Origin: Acidisphaera sp. L21
Lineage (GTDB): Bacteria > Pseudomonadota > Alphaproteobacteria > Acetobacterales > Acetobacteraceae
NCBI RefSeq assembly: GCF_009765685.1
Contig: NZ_LMUY01000145.1
Coordinates: forward strand, 99,796 to 163,795
Direction: 5' to 3'
Length of the DNA: 64,000 nt
This document shows positions 1 through 8,540 of this stretch, piece after piece; within the stretch, counting starts at the first letter, position 1, and every line of letters starts with the position of its first letter. The position numbers were made by a program, and so were the translations under genes. A model generated the notes under the pieces. It searched no databases and had not been told where the DNA came from. It saw only the letters and a list, made by a program, of their open reading frames with translations.

Positions 1-564
1 GGCATCACCCGCGAGATCCTGGCCGGGCACGCAGTCGATCCCTCGCGCGTCTATGTCGCCGGGCTGTCGGCTGGCGGCGCCATGGCGGCGATCATGGGCG
101 AGGCCTACCCGGACCTCTATGCCGCCATCGGCGTCCATTCCGGCCTGGCGGGCGGCGCGGCTCACGACATGCCGTCGGCTTTCGCCGCCATGCGCCAAGG
201 CGCGCCCGGCAGATCCGGGAACGGGCGTCGCGCCACCGTCCCGGCTATCGTGTTCCACGGAGACAAGGATACGACGGTGAACGTCCGCAACGCCGATTGC
301 GTGGTCGCCCAGGCGATCGGCGGCGCGGTGCTGACGGCGTCGTCGGAGAACGGAGCCGTTTCCGGCGGTCACGGCTACACCCGGCTGGTGCACGAGGACG
401 CTGCCGGTCGTGCGGTCGTGGAGCAATGGACGATCCATGGCGCGCCGCATGCCTGGGCAGGAGGTTCGGCGACTGGAAGCTATACCGACCCACGTGGCCC
501 GGACGCCACCGCCGAGATGATGCGCTTCTTCCTCGAACATCCGAAGGTGCCACCGACCCACTAA
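1..564 (+). CDS. PHB depolymerase family esterase, C-terminal part (cut by window edge)
   Basis: The frame is open from base 1, so the N-terminus lies outside the window. The visible part holds the alpha/beta-hydrolase nucleophile elbow GLSAGGAM near residue 21, a candidate acid in [11 protein letters not shown], and a candidate catalytic histidine in the terminal [10 protein letters not shown]. This arrangement fits the secreted poly(3-hydroxybutyrate) depolymerase/LpqC-type esterases, which hydrolyse polyester or aromatic ester substrates. Substrate and any signal peptide cannot be judged. It runs toward the arsenic cluster, and a stable hairpin (638-668) sits between the two converging units. 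Confidence 0.8.
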   Translation, partial: GITREILAGHAVDPSRVYVAGLSAGGAMAAIMGEAYPDLYAAIGVHSGLAGGAAHDMPSAFAAMRQGAPGRSGNGRRATVPAIVFHGDKDTTVNVRNADCVVAQAIGGAVLTASSENGAVSGGHGYTRLVHEDAAGRAVVEQWTIHGAPHAWAGGSATGSYTDPRGPDATAEMMRFFLEHPKVPPTH

Positions 565-637
565 TGAGAGCAACGGCTTGGGTATCCTCGCGAGCGATCC
601 CTGGGCTGAGATAGCCGTCTAACTTGGCCTTGATGAT

Positions 638-668
638 TTTGGTGCGGGCGGCAAGCGCCCGCACCAAA
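638..668. terminator. Hairpin between convergent esterase and arsH, probable bidirectional terminator
   Basis: A perfect 13-bp inverted repeat (TTTGGTGCGGGCG at 638-650, complement at 656-668) encloses a 5-base loop. It sits directly beside the arsH stop codon and downstream of the convergent esterase. There is no clear U tract on either side, so terminator function is inferred from position and stem strength. Confidence 0.6.
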
Positions 669-669
669 T

Positions 670-1368
670 CTACATTGCCGCCGGTAGCTTGAACGCCGCT
701 ACACGCTCGCTGTAGCGGTTCACCAGGTAGTCCGTCCTGTCGCGCGTCAATAGCGTGAACCGCAGCAACTCCTCCATCACGTCTACGACCCTGTCGTAGT
801 TCGCGCCTGGCAGCATCCTCCCGGCCTCGTCGAACTGCTCGTAGGCCTTGCACGCTGGACTGGTTTGGAATCGTGAACATCCGCATCCAACGCCCGAGCA
901 GGCGGAGCGTGTTCACCGCATTGAACGATTGCGATCCGCCGGACACCTGCATCACCGCCAGCGTCCGCCCCTGGGTTGGACGCACCGAGCCTTCCTCCAA
1001 AGGTAGCCAATCGATTTGGTTCTTGAATACGGCCGTCACCGCGCCGTGCCGCTCCGGGCTGCACCAGACTTGGCCCTCCGACCACAGCGACAGCGCCCGG
1101 AGTTCCTGCACCTTGGGATGGTCCTTCGGCACGCTGTCCACAATCGGCAACTCGCGCGGGTCGAAGATGCAGGTCTCCGCCCCCATCGCTTGCAACAGCC
1201 GCTCGACTTCCTCGCCAGCAGGCGGCTGTAGGAGCGTTCGCGCAGCGAACCGTAAAGCAACAGGATTCGCGGCGGGTGCGTCATCCGCTCGACCGGCTCC
1301 AGCTTGGCCGGGTCGGGTGCATGCAGCAGGTCGGCGCGCAGGGCGGGCATCGCGTCGGTCATGGTCAT
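670..1368 (-). pseudogene. arsH: arsH, NADPH-dependent FMN reductase of the arsenic operon, broken by two frameshifts
   Basis: Pieces in different frames join into one ArsH. The first (start 1368, beginning [15 protein letters not shown]) carries the flavin-binding [16 protein letters not shown]. The second, from about 1214, carries [19 protein letters not shown] through FTIPNQSSV. The third, from about 852, carries [17 protein letters not shown] to the end KLPAAM at 670. The first break looks like loss of one base in a G-rich GCG-AGG context. The second is a net +1 or -2 change after the SSV codons. ArsH proteins are flavoproteins that oxidise trivalent organoarsenicals or reduce quinones or metals. 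The start lies 5 bases after the arsB stop. Either the gene is dead or the sequence has errors here. Confidence 0.85.
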
Positions 1369-1373
1369 CGTCC

Positions 1374-2687
1374 TCAAGCCGGTCCGAGTATGGGGAGCCA
1401 CAACGCCAGCGCGGCGAGCACGACCAAAAGCACCAGCGGCGTGATGGCCAACCCGACACGCATGTATTGGCCCCACGAAATTCGGATTCCCTTGGTGGAG
1501 AGCACATGTAGCCATAGCAGCGTGGCAAGCGATCCGATGGGGGTGAACTTGGGTCCAAGGTCGCAGCCGATGACGTTGGCGTAAATCATGGCTTCGCGTG
1601 TCGCAGCCGGAATGCCGTGCGCGCCTTCGATGGACAGCGCGCCGACCAGCACGCCGGGCATATTGTTCATGATGGACGACAGGATCGCCGCGCCGAAGCC
1701 GGTGCTGATCGTCGCCGCCCAAGGACCGTAACCGGCGAGCCAAACCAAGGCGGTCGCCAGGTGATCGGTCAGCCCGGCATTTCGCAAACCGTAGACCACA
1801 AGATACATGCCCAGCGAAAAGACCACGATTTGCCACGGGGCACCGCGAAGCACCTTGCCGACCGACACCACGGCGTCGCGCCCGCCCTGGTGCCAGCGTC
1901 CGGCGAGCGCCAGCAACAAGAGCGCTCCAGCGCCTGTTACCGCCGATACCGGCACACCCAGCGGCACCAAGACGAAGTAGGCTACCAGCAGCACCCCCAG
2001 CAGCGGGAACGCCGCGCGAAAGACGGCACGATCGCGAATGGCGGTGCCCGGCGTCTCCAGTCGCGCCGTCGGGTAGGTTGCGGGAACCTGTCGCCGGTAG
2101 AAGGCCCACAACACGCCCAAAGTCGCCAAGAGTGCCACGATGTCAACCGGCACCATGACGGCGGCGTAGCGGTCGAACGAGACCGCGAAGTAGTTGGCGC
2201 TGACGATATTGACCAGGTTGCTGATGATGAGCGGCAGACTGGTGGTGTCGGCGACGAAGCCGGTGGCGACGATGAACGCGAGCGTGGCCGCCGGACTGAA
2301 TTCCAGTCGGACCAGTATGGCGACGACGATGGGTGTCAGCAGCAAGGCCGCGCCGTCGTTGGCGAAGACGGCGGCGATGGCCGCGCCCAGCAGCACGATC
2401 ATCGGGAAGAGCAGCCGTCCATTCCCTCCACCCCAGCGCGCGACGTGCAACGCGGCCCACTGAAAGAACCCGGCCTCATCGAGCAGCAGCGAAATCACGA
2501 TCAGGCCGATGAAGGTGAAGGTCGCGTCCCATACGATGTGCCAGACGACCGGCACGTCGCCCCAACCGATGACGCCGGTCAACAGTGCGACGACGGCACC
2601 GGCCATGGCGCTCCAGCCGATGCCGAGACCACGCGGCTGCCAGATGACGAAGATGAGGGTGGCGACGAAGATCGCGAGCGCGAGCAT
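1374..2687 (-). CDS. arsB: ArsB-type arsenite efflux permease
   Basis: A 437-residue protein with about a dozen hydrophobic segments from residue 2 to the C-terminus. It matches the ArsB family of the ion-transporter superfamily, including the conserved stretch [18 protein letters not shown] and the following [17 protein letters not shown]. It should export arsenite or antimonite across the inner membrane, alone or with an ArsA ATPase; no arsA is visible. It lies between arsC (42 bases upstream) and the broken arsH (5 bases downstream), so the three probably form one transcript. Confidence 0.93.
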   Translation of the reverse strand: MLALAIFVATLIFVIWQPRGLGIGWSAMAGAVVALLTGVIGWGDVPVVWHIVWDATFTFIGLIVISLLLDEAGFFQWAALHVARWGGGNGRLLFPMIVLLGAAIAAVFANDGAALLLTPIVVAILVRLEFSPAATLAFIVATGFVADTTSLPLIISNLVNIVSANYFAVSFDRYAAVMVPVDIVALLATLGVLWAFYRRQVPATYPTARLETPGTAIRDRAVFRAAFPLLGVLLVAYFVLVPLGVPVSAVTGAGALLLLALAGRWHQGGRDAVVSVGKVLRGAPWQIVVFSLGMYLVVYGLRNAGLTDHLATALVWLAGYGPWAATISTGFGAAILSSIMNNMPGVLVGALSIEGAHGIPAATREAMIYANVIGCDLGPKFTPIGSLATLLWLHVLSTKGIRISWGQYMRVGLAITPLVLLVVLAALALWLPILGPA

Positions 2688-2729
2688 TGCTGGAATCCAT
2701 CGGACGATGGGGCCGCTAGTCGGCGCGCG

Positions 2730-3155
2730 TCAGGTGGCGCGGCGACCGTCCGCGTCGACGACAACTTCGCCGTCTTCCTTGGTGAAGGCACCGCGTTGCG
2801 CTTGCGGCAGGATCTCCAGCACCACTTCGGAGGGACGGCACAGCCTCACGCCGAGTGGCGATACGACCAGCGGACGGTTGATGAGGATGGGGTTCACCAT
2901 CATCGCGTCGAGCAGTTGGTCGTCCGTCAGGTTCGGATTGCCCAGGCCGAGCTCGGCGTAGGGCGTGCCCTTTTGACGCATAATGGTGCGCGGCGTCAGC
3001 CCGGCGCGGGCGATGAGTTGAACCAGCAAGGCGCGAGCAGGCGGCGTCTTGAGGTATTCCACGGCGCGCGGCTCAATGCCCGCGTTGCGGATCATCGCCA
3101 GCGTGTTCCGCGACGTGCCGCACTCGGGGTTGTGGTCGATGACGACGTCGGTCAT
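2730..3155 (-). CDS. arsC: Arsenate reductase, glutaredoxin-dependent
   Basis: A 141-residue protein of normal ArsC length. The N-terminal HNPECGTSRNTL places the catalytic cysteine at position 12, as in plasmid R773 ArsC. Arginines in PRTIMRQKG, INRPLVV and GVRLCRP correspond to the arsenate-binding arginines. It reduces arsenate to arsenite using glutathione and glutaredoxin, feeding the arsB pump downstream. It is the first gene of the visible ars group. No arsR repressor gene lies between it and the neighbour at 3282, so its regulator must be elsewhere or lost. Confidence 0.95.
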   Translation of the reverse strand: MTDVVIDHNPECGTSRNTLAMIRNAGIEPRAVEYLKTPPARALLVQLIARAGLTPRTIMRQKGTPYAELGLGNPNLTDDQLLDAMMVNPILINRPLVVSPLGVRLCRPSEVVLEILPQAQRGAFTKEDGEVVVDADGRRAT

Positions 3156-3281
3156 TGCATTGCTTTCGCGGGAGTCATCACCGCGCCCCGGGGATCAATG
3201 GGTTTGGCGTCCGGAATAGCGGTTAAGCTGTCCATCAGGATGTATGCTTTCGTGCAGCGGTCTTTCGACCGTTATGAGGGT

Positions 3282-5111
3282 TCAAAGGCCCGGATTCTTT
3301 TGCAAGAATGACATCTTCAGGGCGGAGAGTGCCTGAATCAGTGCCATCAGCTCGCCGATGGAAAGGACGAGATGCTCATCTTCGCCAGTTGATCGGAGGT
3401 CGGCGAGCAGCGCACTATCGGCAGGAGCCTGCCAAAGGCAGATGACGATCTTGGCAGACGGCATCTTTTTCTGCATCCGGCGAACAAAGTAGCGGATGCC
3501 TGAGGCGGTGCTGCCATCTTCAAGCACGGAAAGGCAGCACAGCCGGGCGTTGGCGAGATCGACGCTTTCTGTGTCAGACGATCCGAGTACCAAGTTTGGC
3601 TCCATCGAAACGCCATACCCAGCGCTTCGCAGCACCTGAACGGCCATGGTCGCGGCGAGATCGTCCAACTGTCCACGCCCGGGGATGCAGACCACCGCGC
3701 CCGTGGTTTGCCAGTCAACCGGGAGAGACGTCGCCGGGTCCGAAGTTGGGACCACGCCGTCCAATTCCTCGAGTAGCCCAGCGATTTGAACATGGATTGC
3801 ATCGAGGCGCTCGAAAGCAAGCGCATCCCGGGCGAGATCGCGCTGAGCCAAAGCTAAGCCACGTAGCGCCACCTTGTCGTAGTAGTCAGCGCGTGATGTT
3901 GCGGCAATCTGGGCCCGCGCACCGGGCGTGAGGTCGGAAGCATGTCCTTCGAGCGCCCGTTGGTAGAAGGTTTCGGACGGCTCAAGTGGCGGGGTGTCGC
4001 CGAGTATGACGTCAAAGAACGCCAGAGGCTGAACATGGCGCCCGATTACGACGAGGCAGACCGTCAAAGGCGTGGCGAGCAGTAGGCCGACGGGCCCCCA
4101 CATGAATGCCCAGAAGGCGGTGGCGACAATGACGGCAATCGGGGACAGCCCAGTACTATGACCGTAGATGAGTGGCTCAATCACTTGGCCCATCACCATC
4201 TCGGTGCCGATGAATAGTGCAAGGACAGTCAAGGCCAGTGTCCAGCCCGGCACCACGGCGACTGCGAGCAACAGCGGCGGTAGCAGAGCGATGAAGATCC
4301 CAATGAACGGTACGAACCGCATCAAGGCGGCCAGAATGCCCCATAGAATGGGATTGGGCAGACCGGCCCACCAAAGGCAAGCTCCGATCAGGACACCAAA
4401 GGAACTGTTCAGACCAAGCTGGAAAAGAAAATACCTGGAAAGCCTTCTTGCAGCGTCGTTCATTGCCAGGATAGTCCGGTGCAGGTCATGCCGTCCTACA
4501 AGCCGGACCAATCGATCCCGCAGGTCTTCGTTCGAGAGAAGGATGAAGATGGTGAATACCAGCACGACGCCCGCGGTGGTCAGCGGAGCCAGCAGCGGTG
4601 TGGCTAGTGTGCGGGCGATCGCGAGACCAGACGCGTTCTGGATCCCCAATGCTGAGGCAGCCTCCGTTGCTGTTGGCGCCTTCGCTCCCGCGGGTCCTGT
4701 GCTGCTGCCTTTTGGCTCCACGGCGCCCTGCAGCAGCCGTTGGGTCAGGCCGCCGCCGGTGCTCAGGGCGTGCCACTTGTCCATCACCGTCGACTGGTAG
4801 GATGGTAGGTTGCCCGCCAGCGAGCCGATCTGACGGCCGACAACGAGCCCGATGCCGCCGATGGCTGCAAATGCGAGGGCGACCACGATAAGCACGCTTA
4901 CGACGCGTGGAATTCGGATATGACGGAGTAATGCGCAGGCGGGCGCCAGAACGAATGCGAGCAGCCCAGCCAGCACGAGTGGCATTAGCAGTTCCCGGCC
5001 GAAGTAGAGTGCCGCGACGATGACGGCTCCCGATACCAGGTAGGCCACGGCAGGGGTCCTGACGTGGGGTTCGGACTCCAGCACCACGTCGTCGGGTATA
5101 CTCTGGCTCAT
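3282..5111 (-). CDS. AI-2E family transporter-like membrane protein with long soluble C-terminus
   Basis: 609 residues. Residues about 20-365 form the AI-2E/PerM family permease (PF01594 type), with multiple membrane spans and the conserved LPNPILWGILAALMRFVPFIG-like core. The remaining roughly 230 residues are soluble. After about residue 475 the sequence VVCIPGRGQLDDLAATMAV and LVLGSSDTESVDLAN resembles a Rossmann-like, B12-binding-like fold without the cobalamin DxHxxG motif. Family members export small molecules, autoinducer-2 being only one proposed substrate. Its start faces the response regulator at 5204 across 92 bases, suggesting a shared divergent promoter region. Substrate unknown. 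Confidence 0.8.
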   Translation of the reverse strand: MSQSIPDDVVLESEPHVRTPAVAYLVSGAVIVAALYFGRELLMPLVLAGLLAFVLAPACALLRHIRIPRVVSVLIVVALAFAAIGGIGLVVGRQIGSLAGNLPSYQSTVMDKWHALSTGGGLTQRLLQGAVEPKGSSTGPAGAKAPTATEAASALGIQNASGLAIARTLATPLLAPLTTAGVVLVFTIFILLSNEDLRDRLVRLVGRHDLHRTILAMNDAARRLSRYFLFQLGLNSSFGVLIGACLWWAGLPNPILWGILAALMRFVPFIGIFIALLPPLLLAVAVVPGWTLALTVLALFIGTEMVMGQVIEPLIYGHSTGLSPIAVIVATAFWAFMWGPVGLLLATPLTVCLVVIGRHVQPLAFFDVILGDTPPLEPSETFYQRALEGHASDLTPGARAQIAATSRADYYDKVALRGLALAQRDLARDALAFERLDAIHVQIAGLLEELDGVVPTSDPATSLPVDWQTTGAVVCIPGRGQLDDLAATMAVQVLRSAGYGVSMEPNLVLGSSDTESVDLANARLCCLSVLEDGSTASGIRYFVRRMQKKMPSAKIVICLWQAPADSALLADLRSTGEDEHLVLSIGELMALIQALSALKMSFLQKNPGL

Positions 5112-5203
5112 GCTATGTCTCCGCCGTAGGGAGTGGGATGAGGAACTTTTTGGCCTGCGACGCGATGACGCCCTGCTGGAAATCCGTCAAACTGGACCTT
5201 GCA

Positions 5204-5581
5204 ATGACCAAGCTTTTGCTTGTCGAAGACCACGAGGAGCTCTGGGACTTTCTCTCGCGGCGCCTGCGCAAGCGCGGATTTGATGTGGTTCTTGCCCACG
5301 ATGGGCAACAGGCCCTCGACCAGGTCGCAGCCGAAAGCCCGGACCTTGTCCTGCTAGACATGAACTTGCCCGTCATTGATGGCTGGACGGTAGCACAGAC
5401 GCTCCGTGCCCAAGGTAATGCTACCCCGCTGATCGCGCTGACTGCACACGCCATGGCTGGGGACCGAGCAAGGGCTTTGGAAGCCGGATGCGACGACTAC
5501 CACCCCAAGCCCGTGAATTTCTCCGGCCTGTTGCAGCAGATCGACGACGTGATGCTGAAACGGGAAGAAGCCACCGTCTGA
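5204..5581 (+). CDS. Single-domain response regulator (CheY-like receiver)
   Basis: A 125-residue stand-alone receiver domain with no output domain. The acidic pocket is E8/D9, the phosphorylated aspartate D52 lies in LLDMNLPVIDGW, with T80 and K102 (HPKPV) as switch residues. The start at ATG 5204 (MTKLLLVEDHEEL) is chosen because it begins directly at the first receiver strand; an in-frame start 22 codons upstream adds an unrelated leader. It probably receives phosphate from the adjacent hybrid kinase (5728-8231) and acts by protein-protein contact. Confidence 0.9.
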   Translation: MTKLLLVEDHEELWDFLSRRLRKRGFDVVLAHDGQQALDQVAAESPDLVLLDMNLPVIDGWTVAQTLRAQGNATPLIALTAHAMAGDRARALEAGCDDYHPKPVNFSGLLQQIDDVMLKREEATV

Positions 5582-5727
5582 TGGGTCGAGTCGGCAATGG
5601 CTCCAGGCGGTAGCCATTTCCAGATTCCGATAGACGTGATGCGAAACAACGCCCAAACGGCTTTGTAGTTCCCTCCGGCGCATGATGGAGCATCGCTCCC
5701 TCTCCGCTCAAAATTACGGTGCAAGCA

Positions 5728-6261
5728 ATGTCCACCCGTATGTCGCTGGCACGCGTCACGAGAAGCCGGGAGCTGCTCCTGGCGGCGGCATTGATGGCGG
5801 TAAGTGCAGGCTGTTTTGCTGTCGATCGATGGGATCGCAATCAGGTCGATCTGGAAGTCCGCCGGGACAGCAAGATGGTCATCGCCTCTGAGCGGTTGCT
5901 TTCAGCGTTGAAGGACGTCGAAACGGGGCAACGCGGCTACCTGTTAACGGGAGATGACGCTTATCTCGAACCCTACAAAGCGGCTGTTCCGCAGCTTCAT
6001 GGCGAGCTCGACGCCCTGGCCGCGCTGGGTTTGCCTCTCGACGGCTTACCGGATCTCGTAAATGCCCGGGTGTCGACCGCAGAGGCGGGCATAGCGGCGC
6101 GTCGAGCCGGAGGGCTGACTGCCGCGGTTGATGCCATCAGCGCCGGGCGTGGGAAGGACCTGATGGACGCCGTGCGTGGCAAGGTTGGGTCCATCCAGGT
6201 TGCCTCACAGGCAAGGATCGACGGAGGCGCCGGGCAGGAGCGCGCTTGGTCGGCCATTTGA
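5728..6261 (+). CDS. CHASE3-type sensor fragment, N-terminal part of the split histidine kinase
   Basis: 177 residues starting [15 protein letters not shown], with one N-terminal membrane segment ([17 protein letters not shown]) followed by a CHASE3-like periplasmic domain recognised by [20 protein letters not shown]. It ends at 6261 just where the second membrane helix should begin. That helix is found in the next frame from 6246. In intact relatives these form one protein. Two separate proteins made by translational coupling are possible, but a frameshift mutation or sequence error near 6220-6245 is more likely. Confidence 0.8.
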   Translation: MSTRMSLARVTRSRELLLAAALMAVSAGCFAVDRWDRNQVDLEVRRDSKMVIASERLLSALKDVETGQRGYLLTGDDAYLEPYKAAVPQLHGELDALAALGLPLDGLPDLVNARVSTAEAGIAARRAGGLTAAVDAISAGRGKDLMDAVRGKVGSIQVASQARIDGGAGQERAWSAI

Positions 6262-8231
6262 CGGGGCTGTCGCTCCTGAGCTTGGCCGGAGCAGCCGCCA
6301 CCGTCCTGATCCACGCCTGGAGACGGCGGCGGGAAGGTCAGGCATTGGAGCAGCGGACGCGCGAGAGCGAGGCTCGCTTCCGGCGCCTGGCCGAGAACAG
6401 CGCTGCCATCATCTGGACGACATCCCTCAAAGGCCGCTTTGAAACAGAGCAGACACAGTGGACGGCATTCACCGGCCAGGCGTTCAAGGGCGTCGACGAC
6501 GTCGGTTGGGCCGACGCTATCCATCCTGATGACCGAGACAAGACATTGCGGGCATGGTCGAGGGCAATCGCCACCCGGAAGCCTTTCATCACCGAGCACC
6601 GCCTGCGCCGGGCTGATGGCGAATGGCGGCACATGGCTGTTCAAGGCGTGCCGGTGTTCGATGACGCGGGCCATGTCCGGGAATGGGTTGGCACGCATAC
6701 CGACATCACCGAGCGCCGTCACGCGGAGGAAGCCCTCGCGGCGGCACGCGATGCGGCCGAGGCGGCCAACCGCTCCAAGAGCGCCTTCCTCGCCAACATG
6801 AGCCACGAACTGCGGACGCCCCTGTCAGCGGTCATCGGTTACAGCGAAATGCTGATCGAGGAGGTCGAAGACATGGGGCAGCCACACCTCCTGGCCGACC
6901 TGGGCAAGATTGAAAGCAATGCCCGTCACCTGCTCAGCCTGATCAACGATGTCCTCGACCTGTCGAAGATCGAGGCCAACAAGATGACCAGCTACGCCGA
7001 AGAGTTTGACGTCGCCAAGCTGGCCCGAGATGCGGCAGGCACTGTGGACGCCCTGGTGGAGAAGAAGGGCAACACCTTTAAGCTGGAGCTTGCCGACCAT
7101 CTGGGCACCATGCATTCGGACGTCGTCAAGATCCGGCAATGCCTGTTCAACCTGGTCAGCAACGCGGCAAAGTTTACCGAGAACGGCGAAATTATCCTGG
7201 GCGTAAAACGCGAGGGCGACTGGATGGAATTCCGGGTCACCGACAGCGGGATCGGGATGACCGAGGAACAGGTCGGCCGCCTATTCCAGCGTTTCGAGCA
7301 GGCCGACGGCAGCACCACGAGGAATTTCGGCGGAACTGGCCTCGGGCTGGCCCTGACGCGGGCTTTCTGCCGCCTCCTAGGCGGCGACGTCACCGTGGAA
7401 AGTACCATCGGCCATGGTACGACCTTCACCCTCCGTCTACCAGCCAGCCTTCCAGACCAGATCGTGCCCACCGAACCAGAGACGGCTGAACGAGCCATTG
7501 TAGGCAAGCAGCTTGTGCTCGTTGTGGACGATGACGCCTCGCAACGGGATCTGCTGACCCGTTTCCTGGAGCGGGAAGGATTCGCGGTCCGGACTGCCTC
7601 CGACGGACGCGCCGGGTTGGAACTGGCACGCGCGCTGAAGCCACGTGCGATTCTGCTAGACGTAATGATGCCGCAAATGGACGGCTGGTCGGTTCTGACC
7701 GCCTTGAAAGCTGATCCGACAGTTTCTGATATCCCTGTCGTGATGGCCAGTTTCGTCAACGAACCCGCGCTCGCCAACGCCCTTGGCGCCAGCGATTACG
7801 TGCTGAAACCAGTGGAATGGGAGCAGCTGAAAAGTGTTATGCAGCGCTTCCGTGCCACGGAGGGGTCGGTCCTGGTTGTGGACGACGATCCTGACGCACG
7901 TCAGCGCCTGCGGACGGTGCTGGAGCGCCAGGGATGGGAGGTCGGCGAAGCCGGGAACGGTGAAGAGGCATTGGCAGCCGTAGCCGTGTCCACGCCGCAG
8001 CTCATCCTGCTGGACTTGACGATGCCTGTGATGGACGGGTTTACATTTTTGGATGCGCTACGTGCTCGTCCGGGTGGACCGGAGATCTCGGTCGTCGTGC
8101 TGAGTGCCCGCGATCTCAGCAAGTCTGACCGCGCCAGGTTAGAGAGCGCCGACCGGGTTCTTCGCAAGGGAGATGTCGACCTACGCGATTTGCCAGGTCA
8201 GCTTGCCGAGCTAAGAAATGAAGCAGATTGA
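6246..8231 (+). CDS. PAS hybrid histidine kinase with two receiver domains (C-terminal part of split gene)
   Basis: 661 residues opening with TTG at 6246 and a membrane helix (about residues 5-24). Then: PAS/PAC (about 44-158, ending THTDITERR), dimerisation/phosphoacceptor domain with H187 in [10 protein letters not shown], HATPase domain with N box [12 protein letters not shown]1 DSGIGM and G2 GGTGLGLAL, and two receiver domains (D472 with K521; D590 with K641). Autophosphorylation at H187 can pass to D472/D590 or to the lone regulator at 5204. The upstream CHASE3 sensor is in another frame, so the full protein would need a frameshift to be made. Confidence 0.85.
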   Translation: MVGHLTGLSLLSLAGAAATVLIHAWRRRREGQALEQRTRESEARFRRLAENSAAIIWTTSLKGRFETEQTQWTAFTGQAFKGVDDVGWADAIHPDDRDKTLRAWSRAIATRKPFITEHRLRRADGEWRHMAVQGVPVFDDAGHVREWVGTHTDITERRHAEEALAAARDAAEAANRSKSAFLANMSHELRTPLSAVIGYSEMLIEEVEDMGQPHLLADLGKIESNARHLLSLINDVLDLSKIEANKMTSYAEEFDVAKLARDAAGTVDALVEKKGNTFKLELADHLGTMHSDVVKIRQCLFNLVSNAAKFTENGEIILGVKREGDWMEFRVTDSGIGMTEEQVGRLFQRFEQADGSTTRNFGGTGLGLALTRAFCRLLGGDVTVESTIGHGTTFTLRLPASLPDQIVPTEPETAERAIVGKQLVLVVDDDASQRDLLTRFLEREGFAVRTASDGRAGLELARALKPRAILLDVMMPQMDGWSVLTALKADPTVSDIPVVMASFVNEPALANALGASDYVLKPVEWEQLKSVMQRFRATEGSVLVVDDDPDARQRLRTVLERQGWEVGEAGNGEEALAAVAVSTPQLILLDLTMPVMDGFTFLDALRARPGGPEISVVVLSARDLSKSDRARLESADRVLRKGDVDLRDLPGQLAELRNEAD

Positions 8232-8340
8232 AAGGCATGCTCGCGGCGTGCCGGGCCCGTGAACATAAACGGGTGCCGGAGACAAGCGTGGCGGCAATTA
8301 CGACGTGAGTGCAGAAGTCAGCCGACCTGAACAAGGAAAA

Positions 8341-8387
8341 ATCGGAGCGATTTCAGGAAATCAACGCCCAGACATCGGAGCGATTTC
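8341..8387. repeat. Tandem-spaced 14-bp direct repeats
   Basis: ATCGGAGCGATTTC occurs exactly at 8341-8354 and again at 8374-8387, with 19 unrelated bases between. Function unknown: a protein-binding site pair or a remnant of a duplication are both possible. Confidence 0.7.
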
Positions 8388-8487
8388 GAGTAAAAGCTGA
8401 GGCGAAGGATATCGAACTCCTTTCAGCAGTGGGTTCTTGTTGGATGTAGCGGCGCTCGTGTTGCTACGATGGCTCATGCTTCTGCAT

Positions 8488-8529
8488 AGTTCGGGCCAGA
8501 TGGTGGCTAGCTACCATCTGGCCCGAACT
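8488..8529. terminator. 42-base palindrome, probable bidirectional terminator
   Basis: The 17-base arm AGTTCGGGCCAGATGGT (8488-8504) is exactly complementary to 8513-8529. The centre GGCTAGCT contains the self-complementary GCTAGC, so almost the whole 42 bases can pair. It sits between convergent genes ending at 8231 and 8541, 11 bases beyond the latter's stop. No long U tract is present, so termination is inferred from position. Confidence 0.6.
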
Positions 8530-8540
8530 TACTCTTCGAG

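Larger units (their letters stand above)
8232..8540. other. Gene-free interval between convergent kinase and aldehyde oxidoreductase genes
   Basis: No convincing coding frame. It holds two 14-bp direct repeats ATCGGAGCGATTTC (8341-8354 and 8374-8387, period 33) and a 42-base near-perfect palindrome (8488-8529). Confidence 0.6.

Noticed and set aside
1617..3311. 564-codon open frame on the plus strand opposite arsB/arsC
   Set aside because: Its product is low-complexity Gln/Arg/Asp-rich sequence, as expected for the antisense of a G+C-rich gene. ArsB and ArsC on the other strand are unmistakable.
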